Made by a program: the position numbers and the translations under genes | Assembly (NCBI GenBank): GCA_015680685.1 | Contig: MNCI01024940.1 | Coordinates: forward strand, 90,333 to 154,332 | DNA from: Gnetum montanum | Taxonomy: Eukaryota > Streptophyta > Gnetopsida > Gnetales > Gnetaceae | DNA: 64,000 bases | Reading direction: 5' to 3' | In this document: positions 45,605 through 58,098 of the stretch, one piece after another | Position numbering within the stretch: the first letter of the stretch is position 1 | Layout: each line of letters opens with the position of its first letter | Notes under the pieces: generated by a model | Seen by the model: the letters and a program-made list of their open reading frames with translations, nothing else | Database searches by the model: none | Told to the model about the DNA's origin: nothing

Positions 45605-45950
45605 GGGTCTGTTGGGCCAACCCTTAGTCACAAGGATCCCTTTGGCCAACACTTGGTCATGAGGGTCTGTTGGGCCAACACTTGGTCAGGAGGGTCTGTT
45701 TGGCCAACACTTGGTCACGAGGGTCCGTTGGGCCAACACTTGTTCAGGAGAGTCCATTTGGCCAACACTTGGTCACAAGGGTTCGTTGCGCCAATACTTG
45801 GTCATGAGGGTCTGTTTGGCCAATGCTTGCTCATGAGAGTCCATTTGGCTAACACTTGGTCACGAGGGTTCATTGGGAGATGCCTTCGTTAGGAGGGTTT
45901 TTTTGGCCAGTGCTTGGTCGTGAGGGTCTATTGGGCCAATACTTGGTTGC
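45605..45950 (+). repeat. About 33-bp tandem repeats (TTGGCCAACACTTGGTCACG)
   Basis: Roughly ten units alternating GGTCACGAGGGTCCGTTGGG and GGTCATGAGGGTCTGTTTGG with CCAACACTT; the same units occupy 45297-45440. Open frames across them are a by-product of the repeat. Element C begins at 45951. Confidence 0.88.
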
Positions 45951-47118
45951 TATAATGACAGAAAACATCGGTTGCTGGAAACACCGAGGGAATTTTTGTG
46001 TACATATTTTTAACCCTGGATCCATGCGAGGGCCATGCTAGAGAAATGAATCCGAGGTGCCCTGAATGGTCTTGTCAATCAGATAGGGACTTACTTAATC
46101 AGTAAACTTGTCAATGATTATATGAGGAGGTGACAATTTGATGCAAAAAAATGTTGTCTATTTACAAGAAAATGAGATCTGTCACTAGATTGAACTTTGA
46201 AGATAATGGATACGATGTAAGCTATGCAAAAAAATTGTAAAATTTGATGTAAATAGGGCACAGTGAATCGGATCTGGAAAATATGCATGATTCCAAAATT
46301 TGGGATCTACCTTATAAATAAAAAAAATGAAGAATAAAACAGGGTTTACAAAGAAGAATTTGGTTTGGACAAAGTATCTACCATCAATAAGAAGCTACTT
46401 AGAGATTAAATAAGCAAAGACCAATCTACCTTGTTCACCATCCAAATCTAGGCACAAGGGAGTCAAGCTCGAAGCAAAGTGCTTTCTAGCTTAGAATCTC
46501 TATTCAAGAGGTTCTCTCTATTATCGTCAGTGTTCTTCTATTTCCAATGTCTCGCCAAGCTCTGCTAGGATAGTCAAGAAATCACCAACAAATGCCAATT
46601 TTTTTTCTCTAGAACTATTAAACATGCCAATCTACTAATTTTCCAACTTGCCAACCCCCTTTGAGCATTATTTGTCAGGGTATTTATCAGATTAGGATCA
46701 GGAGGAGAACATGGTTTAGATGACGCGTGTCCCGAACCCACAAAATATTGTTGACTTGATGCACGATAGCTGAAGCTTGCCATATTATGCTACACTACAC
46801 TTTGAAGCATAGCGTAGCGTAATATGCCCTTGTCTTTAGTGCTGCAAACTATCTTATGGTTACAATGCACTGTTCCATATGATGATGTGTAGCATAATTC
46901 AGTGTAACATAGCAAACCTTCAAAATTAAAGTGTTGTCACTGCACATCCTTTTTTTTGTTCAATCTTTCTACTGTCTATTACGCTGCACTGCATAATGTA
47001 GTGTAATAGGCCCTTAACTAAAAGAACACTTGCTGAGATGCACAACATATTGCAAATATTTTCTTGAACCTTGGGATTTGTCTAAACCCTTTAGATCGTG
47101 AAATTTCATGGTGTTTCA
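45951..47118 (-). repeat. Element C 3' LTR (1168 bp)
   Basis: Plus strand runs TATAATGACAG (TG changed to TA) to GGTGTTTCA. Its first 850 bp or so align with 62123-62824. Degenerate TATA at about 46681. GTAGCATA/TATGCTAC words are fewer than in B. Confidence 0.9.
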
Positions 47119-47184
47119 ATGGCCCCTCTTTGTTGACATTTAGAGGGCTTGCCCGAAGGACATCAACAAAGAACATGAAACACC
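47110..47184 (-). promoter_or_regulatory. PPT and overlapping inverted repeat, element C
   Basis: Plus-strand arms are GGTGTTTCAATGGCCCCTCT with TTGTTGACAT, and ACATCAACAAAGAACATGAA with ACACC. The minus-strand PPT is AAAGAGGGGCCAT. Confidence 0.7.
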
Positions 47185-48315
47185 GTAGAGGTGAAGGCAC
47201 CAACACGTTTGTTAGCAGTTGCTCAAATGTCACTTTGTCAAAACTGGAAGTGTAAGACAGGGGGCATAGGGAGTATAGGCAGGCTTGAAGAAGTGAGTGG
47301 AATAAGGTTCGAGGAAGACTCAAGCATGTGAGCAGGAAACTTTCACTAACATGTTATTGGGCATATTTTCGTCGGTGTTTTCCCGAGAAGTTACGTCACT
47401 ATACTGCACATGAAGGGCTTTGCATGGACAATTTGTGTTATGCCCGTATGGCCTGGATGAGTTTTTTTACATCCATTTTTCTTAGCCTTGCCCATTTTTA
47501 TTTTTTGCAAATTTGTGCTCCATGAGACGAATTGCATTATGCCAATTCATGGACATGATGGTAATACATGTGCAAAATAATTTTGTGTATGCTCACATTC
47601 TATATAATCAGAAGGAAGGGGGGTAAAGGTAGTTGTAAGGATGAAGGAAGGAGAAAATGGGATAAGGTGTCTGATGGAGGGGAAGGCAGGATTTGCACTC
47701 CCAAGTAGCTAGGCTAGTCTGAGCAGCCACCTCAAAATGCTGTTGACACCTCGCCCTACTAGTGAGCACATTGTTGAACAACATCATCATAGCAAGTAAC
47801 CTACAAACACAATAGAAAAAAAAGAACGATAGCGATTATCCTAATAGATAGGGAGGTTGTTGAAACAAGTATCATCCAAAACAAGAAGGAGAGAGAAGGC
47901 CATGGAGAAGGAACCGTAGCAAGAGGCAAGGGTCTCAATGTTGATGCTACAGTCTAGGATTTCGTCATCGTCAGCTAGACTCATCGTATCCAACCGACTG
48001 GGCAAAGAACTAGTCATATGAGTCTATGAGGCCAGAGTCTAATGGTAACAATGAGCGGAGGCCCCCAAGTTCATGGATGACCATAGTTTTCTTGGGGCTC
48101 CAAATGGTGAAGCTGACCCCAGGAGTTACAACTATAGAGTGGCTATCGTAGCGGCATCTTTGAGGGGTCAGTAGTATGCCCTTCTGCATATTTGAGGAAT
48201 TAGTAGGATGCTGGTAAGGTAGCGACATTGTGTCTATCCCAATGTCCTACCTATTCCATATGGTAGGGATGTTGTGCAAGGATGATCACGCTCACTTTTT
48301 TCATGCATTTTCAGT
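47185..48315 (-). other. Element C 3' untranslated region
   Basis: About 1.1 kb, no coding signal on either strand beyond short random frames. Confidence 0.45.
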
Positions 48316-48319
48316 TGGC

Positions 48320-48690
48320 AGATTCTAGTTTTAAGTCTTGGTGGATTGCTGTTGCTAGTTTTAAGTCGCAGCAGACCATGGTCCTGGTTTAAAGTCTAGG
48401 CAGATTGGAGTGTGCTAGTTTTATGACATAGCGGATGGCGAAAGAGTTGATTTAGGGTCCCAACAGACTGTGCTATGGGTGTCAATTTTGTGTCATGACC
48501 TAGGGACAAGTCTGTGCTGGTTTAATGTCTCAGCAGATAGATGCTTACCTCACTAGTCTTATGTCATAGGGGACGGTCAAACATTTTTCCAGTTTAGTGT
48601 CGTGGCGGACGCATCCAAGAAATGCTAGTTTTACGTCGTAGTAGACATATACAACATTGTTAGTTTTATGTCATAGCAGATGATTGTTAC
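48320..48690 (-). repeat. Spacer III of element C
   Basis: Units of about 40 bp; minus strand GACATAAAACTAGC, GACTTAAAACTAGC and GACACTAAACTGG. Confidence 0.87.
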
Positions 48691-48714
48691 CTTATGTTTA
48701 AGTGAAGCCAATGT

Positions 48715-51700
48715 CTAAACATGGTACCGCTTCAAGCACGTATGGTTCATCGCATTCAGTAGCTCGTTGCTGTCGATATCTACTAGCTTGAATGCTCCAT
48801 TGCCATATGCATTAACGACTAGGAAAGGGCCTTTCCAGTTTGCAGAGTATTTTCCTACTGGTTCACAAATGACCTTAAGAACTAAATCTCCTTTCTTGAT
48901 CGGTCGTTGATGTAGGTTGTGATGGTGCTTTTGTTTCTGCCTGTCTTGATATCTTTCGATGGTATCAAGTGTTTGGATGCGTTTCTCCTCTACTGAGTCT
49001 AAATCCACGATCCTAGACTCATTGTGCTGAGTCTCATTTATAACCATGGAGAGGACCATCTGCAATAAAGGAATTTGTAGCTCCAAAGGCAACACTGCTT
49101 CCGATCCATAGACCAGGCTATAGGGCATCCTATCAGTAGCTGTTCTACATGTCGTACGATAGGTCCATAGCACGTAGAGGATTTTTTTTGCCATCATTTT
49201 TTATTGCTGACAAGCATCTTTTTCAACAAGTTGATAACTACTTTATTTGTTGCCTCTGCTTGAGAATTTTCTTTTGAGTAATAGGGTGAGGAAAAAGATT
49301 GCCTAATGCCAAGGTTACTGCAAAAATATTTGGTTTCGGCACTACTAAATTGTGGCCCATTGTCGGTCACAATAGTCATAGGAAGCCCAAACTTGGTTAC
49401 TATGTTGTCTAAGATGAAATGGCAAACCTGTTGAAATGTGATCTTCTGTAGGGGAATAGCCTCAACCCACTTCGTGAAATACTCAGTGGTGGTGATAATG
49501 AAGCTATGTACTATGGAAGATTTAGGTGTGATGGGGCCTATGATGTCTAGCCCCCATCATTGGAATGGCCAAGTGATCTGTGTAGTGTGTAATTCAGTTG
49601 GTGACACGTGTATTAGGTTTGCGTAACATTGGCATGTGTTACATGTTTTTACTTTGGTAAGGTAGTCTTTTTCCATGTACGACCAATACTACCCTAAGAG
49701 TCTAATTTTAGTGACCATGGCTCGCGAGGCTACATGTCCTCCACACAGCCCCTCGTGGACTTCGATAACTATTCTTTATGCTTGATCATTATCCACGTAG
49801 GTTAACAATACCCCATCAAAAGAGCATCTACATAGAGTACNCAGGTTAACAATACCCCATCAAAAGAGCATCTACATAGAGTACTGTCTCTGATGATGAC
49901 ATATTACCTGGCACGCTTGTGTACTACATCTTTTTGTGTAGGTGTTAGCTCATGCAGTGGTTCACCATGCAGAAGGTAAGTCTTAATTTTTTCATACCAT
50001 TCTGGCATTCCTCCCATGTTTAATGAAGAGATTTGTGTTGCTTGAATGATAGGGTCTGTACATTCCATCATTAAAGCAGGCAAGGTGGCAAGCATATGTG
50101 GTGGCACATTTAAAGCTAGCGTGGCTAGTGCATTGGCAATTGTATTCTCGTTACGTGGCACATGTTGGACGTTGATTGTCGTCAATTGCTTCAAAAGATA
50201 TTTAGCCATATCACAGTAGGGCTACAAATGCATAGATTTGCAGGAATAGACCCTTGTGATTTGATTGATGATGAACATCAAATCACCTCGGATTTCCAGG
50301 TGTTGAACATTGAGTTCTCTAGCTATTAACAATCCCCTGAGTAGCCCCTCGTACTTTGCCACATTGTTCTTATAGGAAAATGCCAAGTAGTAAGCCAATG
50401 GACAAATGTCTTCAAGGGAGAGCATAACGATGAAGGTAGCACTACCGCCTCTGGTGGTCGAAGCCCCATCAAAATATAATGTGACTTCAAGGCCTGTTGA
50501 CATAGGGCTTAAACTATATACATGTTCATTGGGAAATTCTAGCTCTATCGTAGCTTGATCGTTAATAGGCGATGTTGCAAGCTGGTCAGCTATGGCTTGA
50601 CAATTCGCAGACGATTGGCCAACATAATGTAAGTCGAACTCAGCTATGATGGCCTTCCAACGAGCTATCCTACTACTCTCGTACAGATTGTTTGAGATGG
50701 CTTGCAGAACATTGTTTTTGCAAATTATATTGACCTAGCTATAGAAAAGATAGTGTCTACATTTTTTGAGCGCAAAAACCAATGCCAAATAGTTATGTTC
50801 TACTTCATTGTACTTCATTTCGTACGCAAATAGAGCATGAATTAGATAGTAGATAGGGGCTTTCAACCCATTGTTCCCTTTTTGGGATAGTAACGTAGCT
50901 ATAGACATGTCTGAGATTTCCAGGTAAATATAAAAAGGTTGATTCCTTTGTGGTGGAAAAACCATTGGTAAGTTTTGCAAGTCCTTCTTCAGGTTGTCAA
51001 ACGCATGCTGGCAATCATCGGTCCATTCAAAATTAACACCCCTCTTAAGCAGATGTTGCATAGAATATAGTTTATCTGTTAATTCTGAAATGAAACACTT
51101 GATAAATTGCAGCCTACCCTGCAACCCACATAGTTCTTTGAGGTTTGTAGGAGGTGTTAAATTAATGAAGGCTTTAACCTTGTCGAGGTCAAATCGGATG
51201 CCAGTCTCTGATACCACAATCCCCAACATGCGTTCAGTTTTGACTCCGAATACACATTGTTTTGGGTTGAGCCGTAGATTGTGCTTGAGACATCATTTAA
51301 GGACTAACTCTAGGTCTTCTGAATGATCTTCCAACTTCTTAGATTTGATAGCTATGTCATCTACGTAGTGATTCAATCTCTCTAAGATGTATGTCATGGC
51401 CCATTGATAAGTCTCTCCAGTGTTCTTTAGCCTGAAAGGCATCATGGTGTAACAGAAAGTCCCCCAAGGGGTCATGAAGGTCATAGTCAGTTGATGCTCT
51501 GGGTTGATATGAATTTTATTATAACCTAAAAAATCATCCATAAAGGATAGTAGCGCGTGGCCAGCTGTTGTATCAATAAGTTGGTCGATACTCGGTAACG
51601 AGAAGTTGTCTTTAATCATGGCCTTGCTTAGATCGCGAAATTCTATACATATGCATATTCCCCTCATTTTATTATAGACAACTACGATGTTCGACATCCA

Positions 51701-52222
51701 GTCCGAATAATCGACCATGCGGATGAAACTAACCTGATATAACTTAGTAATTTCATTACACACTACTAGCACAATTTCAGGCTTAATCTTTCATGCCTTC
51801 TATTTAATTTCTTTGATGTGTGGGTCTAAAACTATGTTGTGAAATATTAGTCTTGTGTCTAAACCCAGCATATCTTCATACGACCATGCGAATATAGCAG
51901 CATTATTTTAGAGCACTTGCACCATGTCGCTCTGCATCTTTTGATCAAGGAGAGAACTAACATTGAGAGTCTTACCTTCTCCTTTGTGCATAATCATAGA
52001 GACCTCAGTGAGGGGGTCTTTTGTCATATCTCCAGCCTCCAGTTCTAGGATTTGGATTGAAAGTTTTGGACAATATGGGGATAGTTCTGATGTTTCTATG
52101 GTTTCCTCACAAAGGGAAGCATTAGTTCCTATCAATGCGTGGTTGAGCTATCTAATAATTTCCCCATATGGGCCTGTTAGGGCTAGGGGTGCAAATAAAG
52201 CTGCATCCATTTGCAAATTGTC
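48715..52222 (-). pseudogene. pol: pol of element C (RT, dual RNase H, integrase), inactivated
   Basis: Starts after the conserved splice-acceptor-like site at 52222 and ends at the TAG at 48715. RT at about 51772-51293 (EFRDLSKAMIKDNFSLPSID, TPWGTFCYTMMPFRL, LNHYVDDIAI). Ty3-type RNase H at 51100-50740. Archaeal-type RNase H at 50503-49904 (LYFDGASTTRGG, NVAKYEGLLRGL, RGDLMFIINQ, NENTIANALATLA). Integrase: zinc finger about 49780-49620, core TTTEYFTKWVEAIPL (about 49460) and VTDNGPQFSS..QAEATNK (49379-49240), C-terminal GPF-type module WKGPFLVVNAYGNGAFKLVD. Several stops and an assembly scar at 49841. Confidence 0.88.
49797..49884. other. Assembly scar: 42-bp duplication around a single N
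   Basis: GGTTAACAATACCCCATCAA through CATAGAGTAC occurs on both sides of an N at 49841. It looks like two contig ends joined without merging their overlap, not a biological repeat. Confidence 0.85.
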
Positions 52223-52317
52223 CTGCAAAAAACCACCAAAAATAGAGGTTGTTACATTGTTTTTTGTTGATTTGTTGAAGCGATAAAAGTTTCTTTTTTT
52301 TTGTTTTGAGATGCATG

Positions 52318-52350
52318 TTAAAGAAGATGCCAGTTTAAGGTCTTAGCGGA
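52318..52350 (-). repeat. Spacer II of element C, one unit
   Basis: The minus strand reads GGTCCGCTAAGACCTTAAAC followed by TGGCA, matching the spacer units of the other elements. Only one recognisable unit remains between pol and the antisense promoter. Confidence 0.6.
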
Positions 52351-52740
52351 CCATCATAATACGCACAGCTTGTAAGAAGGAAGTAAGTATGGTTTTCTAA
52401 ACATTAGCGTAAGACTTCTATGAATTAAGATGACAGATGTAACGTGGTGCATCTAGCGTGTTGAAGAGGTAAATTCAAAAGTTTGTGTAGACTATAATTA
52501 ATGCGAATAGATTACGAAGTGATAAGCTACACATTAGTTTAAGGTATTTTTGAACCACGATCTATATGATATCAATGAGATTATTGCTCTGATCTTCACA
52601 CTTCATATCACACTGACACACTAGCATTTCGAGAAAATTTTGCATCGATCAGGCTTCAAATCAATTATTTTTAACCATTACATCGATAAATAAGTGGTTC
52701 GTCCTCAAGATAAACCGTAGACATCAGAAATGTAAATTTG

Positions 52741-52752
52741 GCTATAATAGAA
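52741..52752 (+). promoter_or_regulatory. TATA-like core promoter of the element C antisense gene
   Basis: GGCTATAATAGAAAGGAAGC, about 65 bp upstream of the predicted ATG. The element A promoter reads GCGCTATAAAAAGGAAGCGG. A second candidate, GGCATAAATAG, lies at about 52768. Confidence 0.55.
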
Positions 52753-52809
52753 AGGAAGCAGAAGTAAGGCATAAATAGATGATTTTGCAAAGGTTGTTTG
52801 GTTGTAACT

Positions 52810-55800
52810 ATGGCACCAAAGATCAAAGACAAGCATGCCAAATTGGTGAAGATTAATGAGGTGCAGGAGAGTTTGCAGTGGGTTTCAAAGGCTAGGGTTG
52901 AAACTCGGGAGGTTACTCCACTCACCCGATAAGTTGCCTTTCATCCTCCTGCATCATTGTCATTTTTTGTTATGGCATTAGAATCGTATCTATTTTGAAG
53001 ATGTATATTATGTTGAGCATTAATATTTTCTTGCATGGGTTGAGCTATTGTAGTTTGTGATATTGTTCTTATCATCACTGTTAGAGATGGACCTTGCGCT
53101 GTAGCAAGGGTTTGGGTAACATTGGGTAATATTGTGCAAATATAATGTACAAATGAAGTGGTCTAGGTATTTTAGCAACATGTAGCATAATTAGGATTCT
53201 ATTTTCTCGCCCGTAATGGTTTCATGTTACACTAAGATAATACGCGGTGTTACCTTGATCGCCGTTGTCAGAGACAAACCTTGAACCGTTGCAAGGGTTT
53301 GGGCGATTTTGGCCATGTATCTCCAACATAACATGTAATTTTCTGGGAGTCAAGAAAATCGTAGTGTCACGTGATAAATTTTGTATGGCTAAGTTTTTTT
53401 TCTAATATTAATGCATTTTATTGTAAAGGGTTATGCCAAAGCCAGTCCTAATCATTTTGGACATTGTGGACGTTCTATGCTGCTTACATATTCCCATGGC
53501 CCATGTTCCTCCTCCTCATGCTCATGTAAAGGAGGAGGTGATTTGGTTCCGGAGAGGTGCATGGGAGTTTTTGCAATTTTTTATGCGTAATTTCAACATA
53601 ATCATCTGGTCGAATCTACCAGCCGAGAAATCTGCCATCATTTTAGAGACGCTACTGGTTGGGTCAATGCAGAGTATCTTAGTGTTTCTAGTAGACAGTG
53701 CAATCAAAACTATGCGGGTGCAAGACCGTGAGCAGAGCATCAAGGGTTTGGGGCATTTATCCTAGATCTGGGAGATGCCCAGGTTTAACTATTATCATGC
53801 CTACAACACTTTGTTCGTGGTCCATCATCTTACAACTTACTTCCAGAATCCTCCTGGCATTGTGTATTACGCAGGCGGGTAAGTGTTTCCATGGCATTAT
53901 AATATGCTAATTATTATCTAAATTTATGTCAAGTGTAAGAGTTGCCTCTATTTTATGGCATAGATTCTTCATTAATAAAGATGATCTTCAGGGCGATAAC
54001 GATACATTGTCTTTGGCTGAAAGGGCCATAAGGGAGTTTACTTCTATTAGCAATGTATGGACCGGTGTCATGGGATAACTAGCATTTGAAATCCCACATT
54101 ACCCTACCCACTATGTCAAATTCTTCACTAAGTGTAAAAGACTCGAGTGGCTGGATAAGGAGTGGACTTTGGACCCTCCTCTCACCATTGTGGACGTGCA
54201 AGAGAAAATCCCTCTGTTTCCTTTGCCATTCAGACATGGTAAATGATGTTATGGTTTTTGATTGTACAATGTTATAGGCTGAAAATGATGCATAAAATTA
54301 TTTTATTTTGTTATATTATCTTGACTATTGTCTTATGTGCACAGTCAGGGAATCACGGAAGATCACGATTATGGCCTCCAGTCATGAGGCAAGTAGTCTC
54401 TTCTTCCATTGTGGTGATATAAAGGACATGCAACACTGGCTTAGCCATAGCATGGCCCCAGTTGTCTTAACCAATAACCTTCGGGAAGCTAGACTGATGG
54501 ACCTATTTTTAGCCATAACCCCCAATGTCACTGTGGATGAAATGCTAACCCTAGTTAACTCTTTCAATGAAGAAGATGAGTGTCTTTGCGTTCGCGTGCG
54601 TAATGTGCATGTAAGTTTTAACATTGATGCTCAACTATTCTCCAATCTCTTTGGCATTCCCTCCAATGGCTTCCCTATAGAAGACAAGTCAAAGAGGATT
54701 TCTAAACACCATCTAGAAATAGAGGAGTGGCTAGGGGTTAAGAAGGAAGTGAAGGGAATCCCTGCTGATAAGATCTAGTTGGAGGTGGCCTATATTGTTT
54801 ATCCCCTCTTTTGAGCTTGGGCCTTTCCCAAGATACTCTCCTAAGGAAGAGTCCTCACCATAGAACAATATCGGATTATGTGAGAGGTTATGGAGGAGGG
54901 AACTCAGTATAATTGGGCAAGCTATTTCATTGAAGGCCTGAGGGCTGAAATGGTCAAGCTTCGCAAGAAGCTTGAGTCCCGTTTCAACGTGCATTTTTCC
55001 TTCTTCATAACTTGCTTTCAGCATTTTGCCAAATTTTTGGTAGTTTATAGGGATGGATTCTAGGTGCAGTAAGACCGTAACCAAATTTTAAAACCATGGA
55101 TTTCTCAGGTTTTCAGCACCACCCAGTCGTAAGACCCTCCTGAAGGAATCGAAAAGTCATTTTCAGTCACGACTAAAAACCTGGCGGTACCTCTAGCGTG
55201 GGGTCAAGATAGTATAGGTGGGGCGCTCCCTTCTTGCACTGGAAATGTGTTAAGGGGGAAGCGGTTGGCAGCTGAAATAGTGGATTCGTCAGTGTAGTGG
55301 AAGAAGCCTCGTTTGGCTAAGGAGCCTGCCAATCTGGTAGTGCGAAGGGAAAAAAAGTGCAGATCAAGTTTCAGAGGAATAATCCTCCTTAAAGTAAGTA
55401 GAGAAATGAATAAATGGTTATGCTATGTATAGATGCTATTGTTTCGCATAGCGTTTATTGAGAAAAAGTGAAGTCCCATTCTGACTGACCATGTTATGCA
55501 ATAGAGAAAGAGAAGGTTGTGGAGTAGTTGACCCCTGAAACAGGGGCTATAATTTTATGGCATGAAGGAGGGGCCCTAGTCTTGGAAGAAGAGGCCCCAG
55601 TCAATGAAGCAGGTGGTGCACAATTTCCTATGTGCTAAGAGGAAATAGCAGTAGAGAATGCCAAAGTTCTTTCAGCTAGAACAGAAAAAGGTAAGCGATT
55701 TTTCACTTCGTGAGTTTGACTTTTGTCAAATGGTAAACTTTACGCTATTACTTCCAGAGGTTTTGATTTTCTAAGTCATCATAATATCTTAGTTGCTTTT

Positions 55801-57194
55801 ATGTATAATTTATTTTGCATAGTAGGTAATCAAGGCATACTCTCGTCGATAGTGCTGACTCAACCTTAGGGTGAATTTCCTGATAAATTTGCTTTTATGG
55901 AGGGCATCATCAATGATATGATTGGTCGCTTAGAGCGAGTCGATCCTGAAGCTGGTATGTTACTATCGTTACACAGGGGTTGTTGGTGTTGCAGCATTAC
56001 GTTACTTGGTTGCATCTAACTACCGTTTTTATGTTGTAGGAGCTCGCCTCAGATGGGATCCCGCAGAGCCTATTGATTTAGACACCACCGAACCCTCACC
56101 AGAAGTGACCATCGTGCCATGTAACATTTATGAAGAAATGTGTAAATGTGCTTTATGCTCAACTAGCTCCTTATGGGAATGTTAAAATGTTAATGAAGAC
56201 CTCTGGAAGAGGCTATAGAAATCAAAGAAAGAGAAATAGACCCTAATTGATAAGGTTGGGGATTTGGCATCTCGGAATGAATTCCTGCAGGCTCGAGGGA
56301 TGAACGATGGAGATTGGTAGACAACCATTGTTGACTACGCCCGTTATTGGATGGTTTTTAGGAACAGTGTCCAAGCAAACAGTGAACTGATCGAACAATG
56401 GATGCAAATGGATCTCCTAGCTCAGAAGAACCAAGACTGGAAGGATTTTAGTGCAAGGGTCCAAGAATAGGGGCAGACACAAAAGGATCATAAACATGTA
56501 TATAAGCAAGAAAGTGCTACCTACCACCAACAATACAGGGATTCTGCTATTGAAGCACAGTCCCTTCGGCTATTTCTCAATGTCATTGATGCTTCCAGAG
56601 CATGTGAAAATTTTTAGGATCAAGTGATAGTAAGCACCTCTCCAGAAAGATAAATGACTCTTCCTAGTGGGGAGACTACCATCCCTTCCTTCTTCCCTGA
56701 ACCACCCTGATGGACTCCTGTGGAGAAGAGGAAGGTTAAGGCTGGAACTAATCTAGAAGATGGGGTTCTGTCTAAGCTTACTGAGGAAGAAATCATGCAA
56801 TGTATGTGGGTTGGCTTAGAAGAAATTCCTTTTTCTACTGATGCAGGACCATCATAGGTAAGTCATAGGACTATTGTATCTTTGTTATATGTAGTTTTGA
56901 TGACGATGCTAACAAGCATGCCATGTCAAATCGTAGGAACAGAATGAGGAGGATCCTCAGGAGGATGAGTCTAATAGAGATGATGGTCCTCGTGAGGAGG
57001 GTCTTCATGAGGTGGAGCATAATGAAGGTGGTCAAATTTGTGGCAAGAAATCCCAGGAGGAAGAACTTCATAGAGAGGACCACCCTCATGAAGAGACACA
57101 ACATGAAAAGGGTGGTCCCTATGAAGATGATTTTCTTGAAGCAAAGGTGGATTTGGATGACACGGGTGACAATGGTGACAAAGGAAATACGTAG
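52810..57194 (+). pseudogene. Antisense spliced gene of element C, decayed homologue of the element A gene
   Basis: Exons: 52810-52928, 53429-53878, 53964-54238 plus 54345-55393 (one extra intron), 55505-55690, 55823-55954, 56040-56857, 56937-57194. Exon 2 is 450 nt, as in A, and introns 2 and 5 are 85 bp (87 and 83 in A), all in the same phase. Exon 2: PVLIILDIVDVLCC, then GAWEFLQFFMRNFNIIIWS, FQNPPGIVYY. Exon 3: TPNVTVDEMLTLVNSF, YNWASYFIEGL. Exon 6: GARLRWDPAEP, QDWKDFSARV, HKHVYK. Exon 7 is acidic (EDDFLEAKVDLDDTGDNGD). Donor 1 reads ATAAGT instead of GTAAGT and over a dozen in-frame stops are present, so it is inactive. It runs against gag-pol of its host element. Confidence 0.8.
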
Positions 57195-57269
57195 CATGGT
57201 TATATTAGCCACGATTTTATTGTAGTGAAGTGGAGTAAAAGACAATATTTTCTTCGACGTTTTTAATGC

Positions 57270-57990
57270 AAAACTTTTGAGTTTAGTGTTTAATTGCTAG
57301 TTTAAGGCCATTTCAGGCTACTAATTACTTCAAGTGTAAAGTGTAAATAAATTTTCTAGTTTAAGGCCATTACGGGAAGTTAATTAGTTCAAGCGTAAAT
57401 CGTAAATGAAATTTCTAGTTTAAGGCCATTGCGGGCCATGAATTAGTTCAATGGTAAATCGTAAATGAAATTTCTAGTTTAAGGCCATTGCAGGCTGTGA
57501 ATTAGTTCAAGCGTAAATCATAAATGAAATTGCTAGTTTAAGGCCATTGCAGGATGTGAATTAGTTCAAGCGTAAATCATAAATTAAATTGCTAGTTTAA
57601 GGCCATTGCCGGCCGTGAATTAGTTCAAGCATAAATCATAAATGAAATTGCTAGTTTAAGGCCATTGCAAGCTGTGAATTAGTTCAAGCATAAATCGTAA
57701 ATGAAATTGCTAGTTTAAGGCCATTGCAGGCTGTGAATTAGTTCAAGCGTAAATCGGAAATGAAATTGCTAGTTTAAGGCCATTGTAGGCCATCAATTAG
57801 TTCAAGCGTAAATCATAAATGAAATTGCTAGTTTAAGGCAATTGTGGGCCGTGAAAAGTTTAAGGCCATTTTTGGCCATCGCTAGTTTTAGGTCATTTCG
57901 GTCCATCGCTAGTTTTAGGCCATTTTAGGCCTTCACTAGTTTTAGGCCATTTTGGGCCTTTGCTAGTTTTAGGCCATTTTGGGCCTTGTA
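57270..57990 (-). repeat. Spacer I of element C
   Basis: About nine 60-bp units from 57290 (TGCTAGTTTAAGGCCATTGC plus GAATTAGTTCAAGCGTAAAT), then shorter GCTAGTTTTAGGCCATTTTG units to 57990. The minus strand therefore carries GGCCTTAAACTAGC or GGCCTAAAACTAGC. Confidence 0.9.
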
Positions 57991-58098
57991 AGCATGAAAA
58001 TAAGCATAAAGTGTAAGCATAAAACATAATGAGGACTACTGGTAAAGAAGAAAGCATAAAATGTGTAATCAATAAGTATCGTGAACTGATGTAGCGTA

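Noticed and set aside
56871-57225. Overlapping frames on both strands at 56871-57245
   Set aside because: The conserved frame is the plus-strand acidic exon 7 (to 57194); the Arg/Met-rich and minus-strand frames are shadows.
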